A DNA stretch of 21,697 bases from Thomasclavelia sp. (GTDB lineage Bacteria; Bacillota_I; Bacilli_A; Erysipelotrichales; Erysipelotrichaceae). The translations under genes were made by a program, and so were the position numbers. Positions 7,702 through 16,257 of the stretch are shown here, piece after piece. The stretch covers positions 1-21,697 of the forward strand of contig JAHHTG010000009.1 in assembly GCA_020024765.1 (NCBI GenBank), given 5' to 3'. Position 1 is the first letter of the stretch. The number at the start of each line of letters is the position of its first letter. The notes under the pieces are model-generated. The model was not told where the DNA came from, made no database searches, and saw only the letters and a program-made list of their open reading frames with translations.

Positions 7702-10700
7702 CTTTAACTAATTCATCAAGGTGATCCAATAATTGGATGAGTTTCTTGATTTGCTCCTTCTGATTTTGAATACTAAATTCAATTCTCTCTTTAATATAGC
7801 GAATTTTTAAATCCCGTGTCAATTTCGCACAGTATTCAAATAATTTCATGCCATCCATCGTACTGCTAAAGTTCTTGTCAAGAGTAACCACCATTTGTTT
7901 ATTGATTACTTTAATCGATTCGATATATTGATCATCCATTAATAGTTCAAGACGTTTCTTTTCAAATAATGCTTCAACCTCTTTTGGTAGACGACCAAAT
8001 TCATCTTTGACTTCAGCATAGTAACTTAATAGTTCAGCTCTATCTTTGATTTGATCAAGACGATGATATAGTGTTAGTTTTTCATAATCATTACCTGTAA
8101 ATTCGGTTGGAATATAAGATTCAATCGGCACAATTGGTTTTGTGGTTTGAACTTCTTCAGGAACTTCTTCACCACGTTTGCGTTTAATCGCTGTTCCTAA
8201 CATTGATAGATATAAGTCTAAACCAACATTATCAATGAAACCAGATTGCTGAGGTCCTAACATATCGCCAGCTCCTCGGATCGACAAGTCACGCATCGCA
8301 ATCTTATAGCCACTGCCCAAAGCAGTAAATTCTTTGATGGAATTTAGACGTTTAGTTCCAAGTTCTGATAGTTCTTTTTTTGGTGGTACCATCAAATAAG
8401 CATAGGCAATGCGATCACTTCGGCCAACACGGCCTTTGATTTGATAAAGTTGCGCTAAACCAAATTTGTGCGCATCTTCAATAATTATTGTATTGGCATT
8501 TGGAATATCAATACCCGTCTCAATAATCGTCGTACAAATTAGAATATCGGCACGTCCTTCATAGAATTCCTTCATAACATCTTCAAGTTCTTCACGATTC
8601 ATCTTACCATGAGCCACTATAACACGTGCATCTTTAAACATCTTGGCAACCTTAGCTGCGAAAATATAGATTTCATCAACATTATTGTGAAGATAGAACA
8701 CTTGACCACCTCGCGATAATTCGCGTTCCATAACTTCTTTAATTAAACCCAAATTCTTTTCAACAACATAAGTTTGTACTGGATATCGGTTATGTGGTGG
8801 AGTGTCTAATGTCGATAGACCTCTTAAACCAACAAGCGACATTTGTAGAGTTCTCGGGATTGGCGTTGCACTCAATGACAAAACATCAACGCTTTGCTTC
8901 ATTTCTTTAATTTTTTCTTTATGTTCAACTCCAAAACGTTGTTCCTCATCAATGATTAATAATCCTAAATCTTTAAATTTAACATCTTTTGATAAAATTC
9001 GATGGGTGCCAATGACAATATCTATTTTGCCATCCTTAATACGTTCAAGAGTTTCTTTTTGTTCCTTAGGCGTGACATAACGATTTAAAATCGCAATCGA
9101 AACTGGATAATTCGCAAAACGTTTCTTATAAGTCTTTAAATGTTGCATCGAAAGCACAGTTGTTGGGCAAAGATATGCCACTTGTTTACCATCAAGTACA
9201 GCTTTCATACTGGCACGAATCGCAACTTCAGTTTTACCAAAACCAACATCTCCGCATAGTAAGCGATCCATTGGTTTCTCACTTTGCATATCAGCTTTAA
9301 CCTCACTAATAGCGCGAGCTTGATCAGCTGTTAGTTCATAACTAAACTCACGTTCAAATGATTTTTGAACATCATTATCTTCACTATACTTAAAGCCAAT
9401 TTGTTCATTACGAGCAGAGTATAAATCAACTAAGCGTTCCGCTAAATCATCAACACTCTCTTCAACTTTAGCTTTTGTCTTTGCCCATTCCTTAGAACCA
9501 AGTTTATGAAGTTTTGGTACAATACCATCTTTTGAAACATATTTACGAACTAACGAGAATTGATTTAAAGGTACTAATAGTTCATCATTACCCCTATATA
9601 AAATTTTAAGGTAATCAAGTTTAATACCATTAACTTCACGTTTTTCGATTCCAACATACTGACCAATACCATATTGGTTATGAACGACATAGTCACCACG
9701 TTTTAATTCATCATAAGAATTAAGTTTTGTCGCTTCTTCATATTTACGGGCATAACCACCAACAACCTTTTTGTTTTGGAAAATTTCTTTGGATGTATAG
9801 ACAACTAAATCAAGTTCTTTAACTTCAAAGCCTTCATTAATCGTACTGATTGTTAAGTTTAACCCCGGTTTTAGTTCATCATCTTCATCAAGATATAAAC
9901 TATAGAAGATATCATTGGCAATACAGAATTCTACAACTTCACTCATTTCATTATCGCTAAGACACATCAAAATACAACTATGTTCAAACTTAAAGATAGT
10001 ATTCATCACTGTCTTTAAAGAACCATTTGGTAAATCAACAGCCTCAATGATTGGGAAGACTTCTTTAAAAGGTTCGCCTTTAAAATAATTGACGCGTTTT
10101 AAAACATCGGTAATATCTTTAAAGACATAGAATCTTAAAGGTAGATGTTCTTCTTCAGACATTTCTTTTAAATAAGCGAAAGTTTCATTGCGTAACATCT
10201 TCACGTGTTCATCAATGGTTTCGCGGTCACTTAGATATAAAGTATAGTCTTCAAGATAATCAAGTAAATGAACTTGATGTTCAAGAAAAGCGTAATAGTA
10301 ATATAAATTACCATTGAATTGATGTTTTTCGATGAATTCAAAATCCAAAGCCATCTTGGCGCTATCATCATTATCAAGCGTTAATTGTTTTAAAGTTTCG
10401 ATATCCGCGTCACTGAAAATGACATCGCTAGCTGCCACCAACATACATTCGTTAATTGTTTCGATCGTTTTTTGAGTATTTACATCAAAGAAACGAATCG
10501 AATCAATTTCGTCATCAAAGAATTCAATACGCAAAGGATTCGAATAATTTACGCTGAAGACATCTACAATTGCACCACGACTCGCAAACGTTAATGGTGA
10601 CTCAGCACGAAGCATATGTTCATAGCCGCTCTTAGAAAGATGGGCAATTAATTCTTCTTTATCTAAGATATCGCCTACCTTGATTGATAAGCAGTTATTT

Positions 10701-11086
10701 TTAAATAAATTAATTTGTGGTAAGTGGCGCATTAAACCATAGGCTGTTGTCACAATCACCTTAGGTTTGTGATAAAGGATTTGATAGAGCGCGTTAATAC
10801 GATCGGCACGATTTTCAAATGATGCAACAATCGCTTCAGCACGCATTGATTCTTCTGGGATATAGACAACAATTTCATTCTCTTCAAAATAAGGACGCAA
10901 TAACTCCGCAATTTGATTTGCTTGATAAGCATTGGACTTTACAATAACTAATGGTTCTGTTTCACTCGATGCAAAAAAGACCATCTTCAATGCTTCTTCA
11001 ATGGAACTGTTATATGTCAAAAGCGATGACTCTTTAAAGTCATCGGCTTTCATATGGGTTCTTAAGTAATTGAGAATGTTTTGCAT
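7688..11086 (-). CDS. mfd: Transcription-repair coupling factor Mfd
   Basis: Large SF2 DNA translocase that pushes or removes RNA polymerase stalled at lesions and recruits UvrA. It has 1132 residues, near the usual 1150. Order of domains: UvrB-like N-terminal module (to about 330), RNA-polymerase interaction domain with YVVHNQYGIGQYVGIE (about 460-475), RecG-like motor with Walker A GDVGFGKTE (about 610-618), the DEEQ box in IIDEEQRFG (about 710), SATPIPRTLQMS (about 745), GRVGRSDR (about 880), and a C-terminal TRCF domain. It overlaps the pth stop by one base (TAATG) and rqcP by 14 bases. A modest AGG lies upstream. Confidence 0.98.
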   Translation of the reverse strand: MQNILNYLRTHMKADDFKESSLLTYNSSIEEALKMVFFASSETEPLVIVKSNAYQANQIAELLRPYFEENEIVVYIPEESMRAEAIVASFENRADRINALYQILYHKPKVIVTTAYGLMRHLPQINLFKNNCLSIKVGDILDKEELIAHLSKSGYEHMLRAESPLTFASRGAIVDVFSVNYSNPLRIEFFDDEIDSIRFFDVNTQKTIETINECMLVAASDVIFSDADIETLKQLTLDNDDSAKMALDFEFIEKHQFNGNLYYYYAFLEHQVHLLDYLEDYTLYLSDRETIDEHVKMLRNETFAYLKEMSEEEHLPLRFYVFKDITDVLKRVNYFKGEPFKEVFPIIEAVDLPNGSLKTVMNTIFKFEHSCILMCLSDNEMSEVVEFCIANDIFYSLYLDEDDELKPGLNLTISTINEGFEVKELDLVVYTSKEIFQNKKVVGGYARKYEEATKLNSYDELKRGDYVVHNQYGIGQYVGIEKREVNGIKLDYLKILYRGNDELLVPLNQFSLVRKYVSKDGIVPKLHKLGSKEWAKTKAKVEESVDDLAERLVDLYSARNEQIGFKYSEDNDVQKSFEREFSYELTADQARAISEVKADMQSEKPMDRLLCGDVGFGKTEVAIRASMKAVLDGKQVAYLCPTTVLSMQHLKTYKKRFANYPVSIAILNRYVTPKEQKETLERIKDGKIDIVIGTHRILSKDVKFKDLGLLIIDEEQRFGVEHKEKIKEMKQSVDVLSLSATPIPRTLQMSLVGLRGLSTLDTPPHNRYPVQTYVVEKNLGLIKEVMERELSRGGQVFYLHNNVDEIYIFAAKVAKMFKDARVIVAHGKMNREELEDVMKEFYEGRADILICTTIIETGIDIPNANTIIIEDAHKFGLAQLYQIKGRVGRSDRIAYAYLMVPPKKELSELGTKRLNSIKEFTALGSGYKIAMRDLSIRGAGDMLGPQQSGFIDNVGLDLYLSMLGTAIKRKRGEEVPEEVQTTKPIVPIESYIPTEFTGNDYEKLTLYHRLDQIKDRAELLSYYAEVKDEFGRLPKEVEALFEKKRLELLMDDQYIESIKVINKQMVVTLDKNFSSTMDGMKLFEYCAKLTRDLKIRYIKERIEFSIQNQKEQIKKLIQLLDHLDELVKDENR

Positions 11087-11640
11087 TAATTAAACCTATT
11101 CATCACAATATTAAAAGGTTCGTCAAATGAACACTTCAAAGCTTCGGTCGCTTTATCAACACTGGCTTTAAATTCATCAAGATTTTCCTTTTCAATCTTG
11201 CCTAAAACATAATCTTTCACATCAATCTTATCATTTTTTGAAATGCCAACACGGATACGTTTAAGTTTTTGATTATGCAATAAATCAATAATATTTTGCA
11301 TACCCTTTTGACCACCGCTTGAGCCTTGGGCTCTAAGACGCAATTTACCAACTGGTAAATCTAAATCATCATGGACAACGATAATATCTTCATCATCGAT
11401 ATCATAATAGTTTCGAAAAGCCAATACAGCTTCTCCGCTTAAATTCATATAAGTTTGAGGTTTTAAAATTAAAATCTTTTCACCATTATGACGATAAAAA
11501 CCATAGATACCATTAAACTTTTTATCTTCTAAAGTAATATTGAGTTTATCGCATAAAGCATCGATAACCATAAAACCGGCATTATGGCGTGTATTTGCAT
11601 ATTCACGGCCAGGATTGCCTAAACCAACAATCATGCGCAT
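11086..11640 (-). CDS. pth: Peptidyl-tRNA hydrolase
   Basis: Cleaves peptidyl-tRNA released by drop-off, freeing tRNA. 184 residues, normal size. Seen: GLGNPG (6-11) with N9, catalytic H19 in TRHNAG, N66 in TYMNLSG and D91/D92 in VHDDLDL. The loop that is normally GGHNG reads GGQKG (109-113), so the usual His-Asn pair that helps grip the peptidyl-tRNA is Gln-Lys here. The main catalytic residues are intact, so the enzyme is probably active. The ATG at 11640 is used; an ATG two codons on is possible. It starts three bases after the preceding gene's stop, and AGAGAG is a weak SD. Pth followed by mfd is the B. subtilis order. Confidence 0.96.
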   Translation of the reverse strand: MRMIVGLGNPGREYANTRHNAGFMVIDALCDKLNITLEDKKFNGIYGFYRHNGEKILILKPQTYMNLSGEAVLAFRNYYDIDDEDIIVVHDDLDLPVGKLRLRAQGSSGGQKGMQNIIDLLHNQKLKRIRVGISKNDKIDVKDYVLGKIEKENLDEFKASVDKATEALKCSFDEPFNIVMNRFN

Positions 11641-11643
11641 GAG

Positions 11644-12600
11644 CTATTTTCTCTCTTCACTTTCTTTAACTGTTTCTTCAGCAACAACTTCGTTTTCGTC
11701 ATTTACAACTTCGGATGTTGCATCTTCTTCACACTCGCATGTTTCTTTTTCAGGTTCACAAGCACATGTTTCAGTTTCTTCACAGTCACATTTTGATTCA
11801 CAGTCACATTCACAAGTTTCTGCCTTTTCGGTTAATTCTTCAGTGGATGCCGTTTCTTCAACCGGAGTTTCTTCATGGTAAGATTCATATAATCCTAAGT
11901 CTTCCATAATAATATGGCCAACTTTTAAAGTTGTAAAAGTCTTTAAATCTGCAATGTCTTGTTCATCAAGTTCACGGCCCATATAAGCACGAACAGCTAC
12001 TGACAAATACTTGTAGATGCCAATGACGTTCTTATCATAACTGTATTTTTCGTAGTCACCTTCTTGGATACCTTCAAGAATTTCTAAATCTTCTTCAGTT
12101 TCTTGATGTTTAAGCATGCGATAAACAATATTTAATAGTACAAATGCTAATTCATTTGATAGATATTCTTCATATTTAGTATTAGCCGCATATACTTTTT
12201 CTACTACATCATCAAGTTCTTTGACATGTGCTCTAAGCATTAGCACAAACATCCAAACAAATGTATCAGAGTTAAATTTAACTTTATTCTTATCAATGTT
12301 CTTGCCATCTTTTAAGATGATTTCTTGCATATCAAACAAATCTAAAGTTTCTGTTGGATCTAGCCCTCTTTCGATTTCGACAACAGCCTTTAAAATACGT
12401 GCTTTATTTAAGAATTCAACACTATCTTCAGTTTCCATATAGTTGTTGATAGTCATTAAAGCATTTTCATCGCGGTTAAAAATAGCTTGAGCACAAACGC
12501 CATAAGCCTTAACCTTACGTACACGTTTCATTAAGATACGATTCTTATTAATCATGTAAATTAGAAAAACAAGTAATAATAATATAACTAAAGAATTCAT
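11644..12600 (-). CDS. Membrane-anchored protein with acidic Cys-x-Cys tail, function unknown
   Basis: 318 residues from the ATG at 12600, chosen over an in-frame ATG at 12624 because AAGGAG lies nine bases before it. One N-terminal transmembrane anchor (3-17) is followed by basic NKNRILMKRVRKVK, so the body should be cytoplasmic. Residues 35-235 are helical and look repeat-like (TPR-like by feel only), with several Leu/Tyr-rich helices. The C-terminal 80 residues are very acidic, and within them residues 263-290 carry nine cysteines in CEC, CDC, CAC and CEC pairs, a pattern suited to binding soft metals. I do not recognise the family. It heads the pth-mfd-rqcP-divIC operon and has its own extended -10 promoter. 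A role in metal buffering or redox is only a guess. Confidence 0.8.
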   Translation of the reverse strand: MNSLVILLLLVFLIYMINKNRILMKRVRKVKAYGVCAQAIFNRDENALMTINNYMETEDSVEFLNKARILKAVVEIERGLDPTETLDLFDMQEIILKDGKNIDKNKVKFNSDTFVWMFVLMLRAHVKELDDVVEKVYAANTKYEEYLSNELAFVLLNIVYRMLKHQETEEDLEILEGIQEGDYEKYSYDKNVIGIYKYLSVAVRAYMGRELDEQDIADLKTFTTLKVGHIIMEDLGLYESYHEETPVEETASTEELTEKAETCECDCESKCDCEETETCACEPEKETCECEEDATSEVVNDENEVVAEETVKESEERK

Positions 12601-12628
12601 AATTTTTTTCTCCTTATTAATCAAACCT

Positions 12629-12645
12629 TAAAATATATTTTAGCA
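12629..12645 (-). promoter_or_regulatory. Extended -10 promoter upstream of the Cys-tail/pth/mfd operon
   Basis: The minus strand reads TGC-TAAAAT (12645-12637). The hexamer is half of a perfect 14-base AT palindrome (12629-12642). The ATG at 12600 follows after an SD, so this transcript has a normal leader of about 30 bases. The -35 is weak. Confidence 0.55.
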
Positions 12646-12654
12646 TATTTTTAA

Positions 12655-13461
12655 CTAAAGATATGCCTTGAATACCGATTCAAGCGTCTTGATGACGCCT
12701 TCTTCGATATTACTAGGGCACAAGAAGTTTGCAACATCCTTAACCTCATCAGTAGCATTAGCAACTGCATAACTATAATAAGCCTCTTTCAGCATTGAAA
12801 TATCATTGTTGAAATCACCAAATGCGTAAACATCATAATCTGTTAACTGATATTTTTCTTTAATAAAACAAAGAGCCCGACCTTTATCAGTACCTTTTGC
12901 GGTAATATCAATCCAATTTAAACCAGACGCTACAAAATCCACTTCTTTAAAATATGGTTCAAAGACCATAATGTTCCTTTGAGCTTGTGCATCAAAATTA
13001 TAAATCGCCATCTTTCCAATTTCATCTGTTTCTAACATCGTTTCAATATCTTTATAGTCACGAGGATAGTGACAATATCGTCGAAGATTAGCAATCAACT
13101 CTTCATTATCACTTTCGGTGTAAGAACTTTTAATTCCAGCATATAGTAAACCAAATTGAGGATAATTTTGAATAATCTTACGATAATGATAGACCTCTTC
13201 TTTACTTAGGACATGTTTATAGATTAATTTGTCACCTTCGTAGATTGCCGCTCCGTTATCCGCAATAATCAACATATCCTCATAATCATTTTTAAATAAT
13301 TCTTTAATGATACCCTGTTGAGGGCCAGATGCCACTGCAAATGTAATACCAACAGCTTTCAATTTTTTCATTAATTTTAAGTAATTTTTCGGAACAATGT
13401 CATTACCTTTAAGTAATGTCCCATCAAGATCCGTAATGACTAATTTTTGAATCTTTTTCAT
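12655..13461 (-). CDS. HAD-IIB (Cof-type) phosphatase
   Basis: 268-residue cytosolic HAD hydrolase of the Cof/YwpJ type, which dephosphorylate sugar phosphates, flavin nucleotides or similar small molecules. Motif I is DLDGTLL with D11 nucleophile and D13 acid-base. Motif II is S45 in ASGPQQ, where most relatives have S/T-G-R. A C2-type cap follows (about 80-185), then the motif III lysine in GTDKGRAL (about 190) and motif IV GDFNNDISML (about 213). Active-site residues are all present except the motif II arginine, so activity is likely; the substrate is unknown. Start: ATG with AAGG about ten bases upstream. It is divergent from the second MATE gene. Confidence 0.9.
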   Translation of the reverse strand: MKKIQKLVITDLDGTLLKGNDIVPKNYLKLMKKLKAVGITFAVASGPQQGIIKELFKNDYEDMLIIADNGAAIYEGDKLIYKHVLSKEEVYHYRKIIQNYPQFGLLYAGIKSSYTESDNEELIANLRRYCHYPRDYKDIETMLETDEIGKMAIYNFDAQAQRNIMVFEPYFKEVDFVASGLNWIDITAKGTDKGRALCFIKEKYQLTDYDVYAFGDFNNDISMLKEAYYSYAVANATDEVKDVANFLCPSNIEEGVIKTLESVFKAYL

Positions 13462-13538
13462 AATACGTTAACCTTATCAATTAACGTTAAAAATGTAAAT
13501 AAAGTATCGCAATAAACACCGATAATTCCACGTTATTA

Positions 13539-13547
13539 TGCTAAAAT
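13539..13547 (+). promoter_or_regulatory. Extended -10 promoter of second MATE gene, probable leaderless transcript
   Basis: TGC-TAAAAT (hexamer 13542-13547) is followed by exactly six bases (CATGGT) and the ATG at 13554. No SD precedes the ATG. The TGn element makes up for the missing -35. Confidence 0.7.
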
Positions 13548-13553
13548 CATGGT

Positions 13554-14909
13554 ATGAAATTTGACACAAGACAAATTAAAGAAATCATGCATCTCGCTTG
13601 GCCTGCAATCATTCAAGAAGCAATGGCGGTTGTCGTCGTTTATGCCGATACTGCAATGGTCGGAAAACTTGGCGCCAATGCCTCAGCAGCCGTTGGTTTA
13701 ACTAGCACTTTTAGTTGGCTCATCACATCAGTTTGTCTTGGATTTGGAGTTGGTATTCTAGCAGTTGCGGCAAAAAACGATGGTCGCAATGATTTAAGAA
13801 AAACTTCTGAAGCGGCCGCTCAAGCTTTTTACCTTACAATACTTTTAGGAATCATTTTAACGATCATTTGTCTTCTAATTAGTCCTGTGCTGCCAATTTG
13901 GTTAAAAGGTGATTCCGTAATTCAAAAAGATGCCTCTAAATATTTTGCGTTAAGTTCAGCAAGTTTGTTGTTTAAAACTTCGGTCTTAGTCCTCGGGAGC
14001 GCTTTAAGAGGTGTTTCTGATATGAAAACGCCAATGTACATCAACGTCTTAACAAATATCATCAACATTGTCTTAAACTTCTTTTTGATTTATCCGAGTC
14101 GCAAAGTTTACGGCATCAATGTCTATGGTGCTGGACTCGGGGTCAGTGGTGCCGCCATTGCCACTTCCATCGCTTTTACTGTCGGTGGTATATTAATGTT
14201 TCATGTCTATTTTCATAATCAACGTTTTAATTTTAAAACTTATCCAATTAAATACTCTAAGTCGATGATGAATGAATGTCTTCGTATCTCAGTTCCAGTC
14301 GTACTTGAAAGAAGTGTCATCTGTTTTGGCCATGTCGCATTCTCAAGTTTAATTGCAAACTTAGGAGTTATCCCGTTTGCCGCCCACACAATCGCAATTC
14401 AAGCAGAACAGGCTTTCTATATTCCTGGTTACGCTTTCCAATCTTCTTGTGCTACTTTAGTCGGTAATGCAATTGGTCAAAAAGATGAAAAGAAAGTTTA
14501 TAGTACCACTTATACCATCTCAACCATTTCTTTTAGTATTATGGTAATTTGTGGTTTAATATTATTTATCTATGCTGAAAAGATTATGGGCATTTTTACG
14601 CCAGACCAAGAAGTCATCATCCTTGGTGCTAAGGTTTTAAGAATTGTTTCGGTATCAGAACCAATCTTTGGAGTACTATGTAACCTCGAAGGGACTTTCA
14701 ATGGAATGGGCGATACAAAAGCTCCATTCATCTTCTCTTTATTCACAATGTGGTTCATCCGTGTACTCGGCAGTTTTATTGCGATTCATGTTTTTCATTT
14801 CAGTTTAACAGCTGTTTGGATTATGATGGTTGCTGATAATGTTACACGTTGTATACTATTAATTACCCATTTCAAACGCGGCAGTTGGAAAGGACGTTTA
14901 GATTTCTAA
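13554..14909 (+). CDS. MATE family exporter (NorM/MatE type)
   Basis: 451-residue polytopic antiporter with twelve hydrophobic segments and twofold internal similarity. N-half: HLAWPAIIQEAMAVVVVYADTAMVG (about 13-37) and GFGVGILAVAAKNDG (about 63-77). C-half: PVVLERSVICFGHVAFSSLI (about 247-266), HTIAIQAEQAFYIPGYAFQSS and CATLVGNAIGQKD (about 300-313). It belongs to a different MATE branch from the exporter at 3439-4797. The substrate is unknown. It is the first gene of an operon with two rRNA-modifying enzymes. That is a positional link only; no functional link is evident. No SD, and the -10 box ends six bases before the ATG. Confidence 0.92.
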   Translation: MKFDTRQIKEIMHLAWPAIIQEAMAVVVVYADTAMVGKLGANASAAVGLTSTFSWLITSVCLGFGVGILAVAAKNDGRNDLRKTSEAAAQAFYLTILLGIILTIICLLISPVLPIWLKGDSVIQKDASKYFALSSASLLFKTSVLVLGSALRGVSDMKTPMYINVLTNIINIVLNFFLIYPSRKVYGINVYGAGLGVSGAAIATSIAFTVGGILMFHVYFHNQRFNFKTYPIKYSKSMMNECLRISVPVVLERSVICFGHVAFSSLIANLGVIPFAAHTIAIQAEQAFYIPGYAFQSSCATLVGNAIGQKDEKKVYSTTYTISTISFSIMVICGLILFIYAEKIMGIFTPDQEVIILGAKVLRIVSVSEPIFGVLCNLEGTFNGMGDTKAPFIFSLFTMWFIRVLGSFIAIHVFHFSLTAVWIMMVADNVTRCILLITHFKRGSWKGRLDF

Positions 14910-14910
14910 G

Positions 14911-16257
14911 ATGGAAAATAAATTACATGATGCGTTTAAATCAAAAATGCAATCCCTATTAAAAGCTGAATACCCTGATTATATTGAAAGTTTCAATAAT
15001 GAACGCCAATATGGTCTTCGAGTTAATACGCTTAAAATTAGTGTTGAAGATTTCCTAAAAATTGCACCTTTTAAGTTAGAACCAATCCCTTGGACAAGCG
15101 ATGGTTTTTACTATAGTGGTGAAGACAAACCAGCTAAACACCCTTACTATTACGCAGGACTATATTATCTTCAAGAACCTTCCGCAATGACACCGGCCGA
15201 ATCCCTTCCGATTGAAGAAGGTGATTTTGTCTTAGACTGTTGTGCAGCGCCAGGTGGTAAGAGCACCAAACTTCTAAGCAAGCTCCAACATTCCGGTTGT
15301 TTAATCACTAATGATATTAGTAATTCACGTGCTCAAGCCTTACTTAAAAACGTTGAATTATGTGGTGGCGATAATGTCTTTGTGACAAGTGAAGATACAA
15401 CCAAGTTAGCGAAATACTTCCCTAATTTCTTTGATAAAATCTTAATCGATGCACCATGCAGTGGTGAAGGTATGTTTCGTAAAGAACCAGCCATGCTCAA
15501 GAGCTGGAATCCCGAAAGTAACCAATACTATCACAATCTTCAAATTTCGATCATTGAAGCCGCTTATCAAATGTTGAAGGATGGTGGCAAACTTGTTTAT
15601 TCAACATGCACCTTTGATGAAAGTGAAAATGAAGCAATTATTAAACATTTGTTGTCACTTGATGAAAATTTAAACGTTTTATCAATTGCGAATCGTTACG
15701 AAATGTTTAACCATGGTATCGAAATTGAAAATGCAGTACGCATTTATCCTCATAAAGTTAAAGGTGAAGGTCACTTTGTTTGTCTAATTCAAAAAGGCAA
15801 TAAAGATAGAACACCTTTAGAAAAAATCGATGCTAAAATGCCAAAAGATGAATTATTATTAGAATTCTTAAGCCACGTCAAGCTCAATACAATTAATCGT
15901 CACTTTGAAAAGATTCAAGATAATGTCTATCTTGTACCAAATGTTGATGTGAAACTAAAAGGCTTAAGAATCCTGCGTTCTGGTCTATTGCTTGGTGAAC
16001 TTAAAAAGAATCACTTCGAACCTTCCCAAGCCTTAGCCATGAGTTTAAAAGCAGAAGACTTTGATCAAATCATCAACTTAAACGCCGAAGATGAAAGAGT
16101 GATTCGCTACCTCAAAGGTGAAACTTTAATGGTCAAAGATATTACTGATTTTGAAGGTTGGGTACTTGTTTGTGTTGATCATTATCCACTTGGATTCGGC
16201 AAAGTAAATAATGGTACCCTTAAGAATAAATATGCGAAAGGATGGCGCTACCAATGA
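14911..16257 (+). CDS. rsmF: RsmF/NOL1-NOP2-Sun family rRNA cytosine-C5 methyltransferase
   Basis: SAM-dependent m5C methyltransferase of the RsmF (YebU) group, which in other bacteria modifies 16S rRNA near the decoding site; the exact target here is not known. 448 residues: N-terminal RNA-binding part (1-80), Rossmann core with SAM motif CCAAPGGKS (C111), motif IV DAPCSGEG with C183 (product release), motif VI STCTF with nucleophile C233, then the Gram-positive-type RsmF C-terminal domains (about 285-448). Both cysteines of the two-cysteine mechanism are present. The ATG comes one base after the MATE stop with no SD at proper distance, so start depends on termination-reinitiation coupling. 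Confidence 0.9.
   Translation: MENKLHDAFKSKMQSLLKAEYPDYIESFNNERQYGLRVNTLKISVEDFLKIAPFKLEPIPWTSDGFYYSGEDKPAKHPYYYAGLYYLQEPSAMTPAESLPIEEGDFVLDCCAAPGGKSTKLLSKLQHSGCLITNDISNSRAQALLKNVELCGGDNVFVTSEDTTKLAKYFPNFFDKILIDAPCSGEGMFRKEPAMLKSWNPESNQYYHNLQISIIEAAYQMLKDGGKLVYSTCTFDESENEAIIKHLLSLDENLNVLSIANRYEMFNHGIEIENAVRIYPHKVKGEGHFVCLIQKGNKDRTPLEKIDAKMPKDELLLEFLSHVKLNTINRHFEKIQDNVYLVPNVDVKLKGLRILRSGLLLGELKKNHFEPSQALAMSLKAEDFDQIINLNAEDERVIRYLKGETLMVKDITDFEGWVLVCVDHYPLGFGKVNNGTLKNKYAKGWRYQ

Noticed and set aside
11779..11810. Short spaced repeats as CRISPR or intergenic repeat
   Set aside because: Only two 14-base copies in frame within coding sequence. They reflect repeated codons.
11715..11909. Plus-strand frame encoding a His-rich 64-residue peptide opposite the CxC tail
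   Set aside because: The His-Ser-His pattern is the antisense image of the repeated Cys/Glu codons. No SD or promoter is visible, so it is a shadow frame.
12629..12642. AT palindrome as terminator of the HAD gene
   Set aside because: The stem is all A-T and lacks a distinct T-run, and it coincides with an extended -10 for the next operon. A promoter explains it better.
13462..13482. CGTTAA-N9-TTAACG inverted repeat before the HAD gene as operator
   Set aside because: Arms are only six AT-rich bases and the HAD promoter could not be placed with confidence, so the repeat may be chance.
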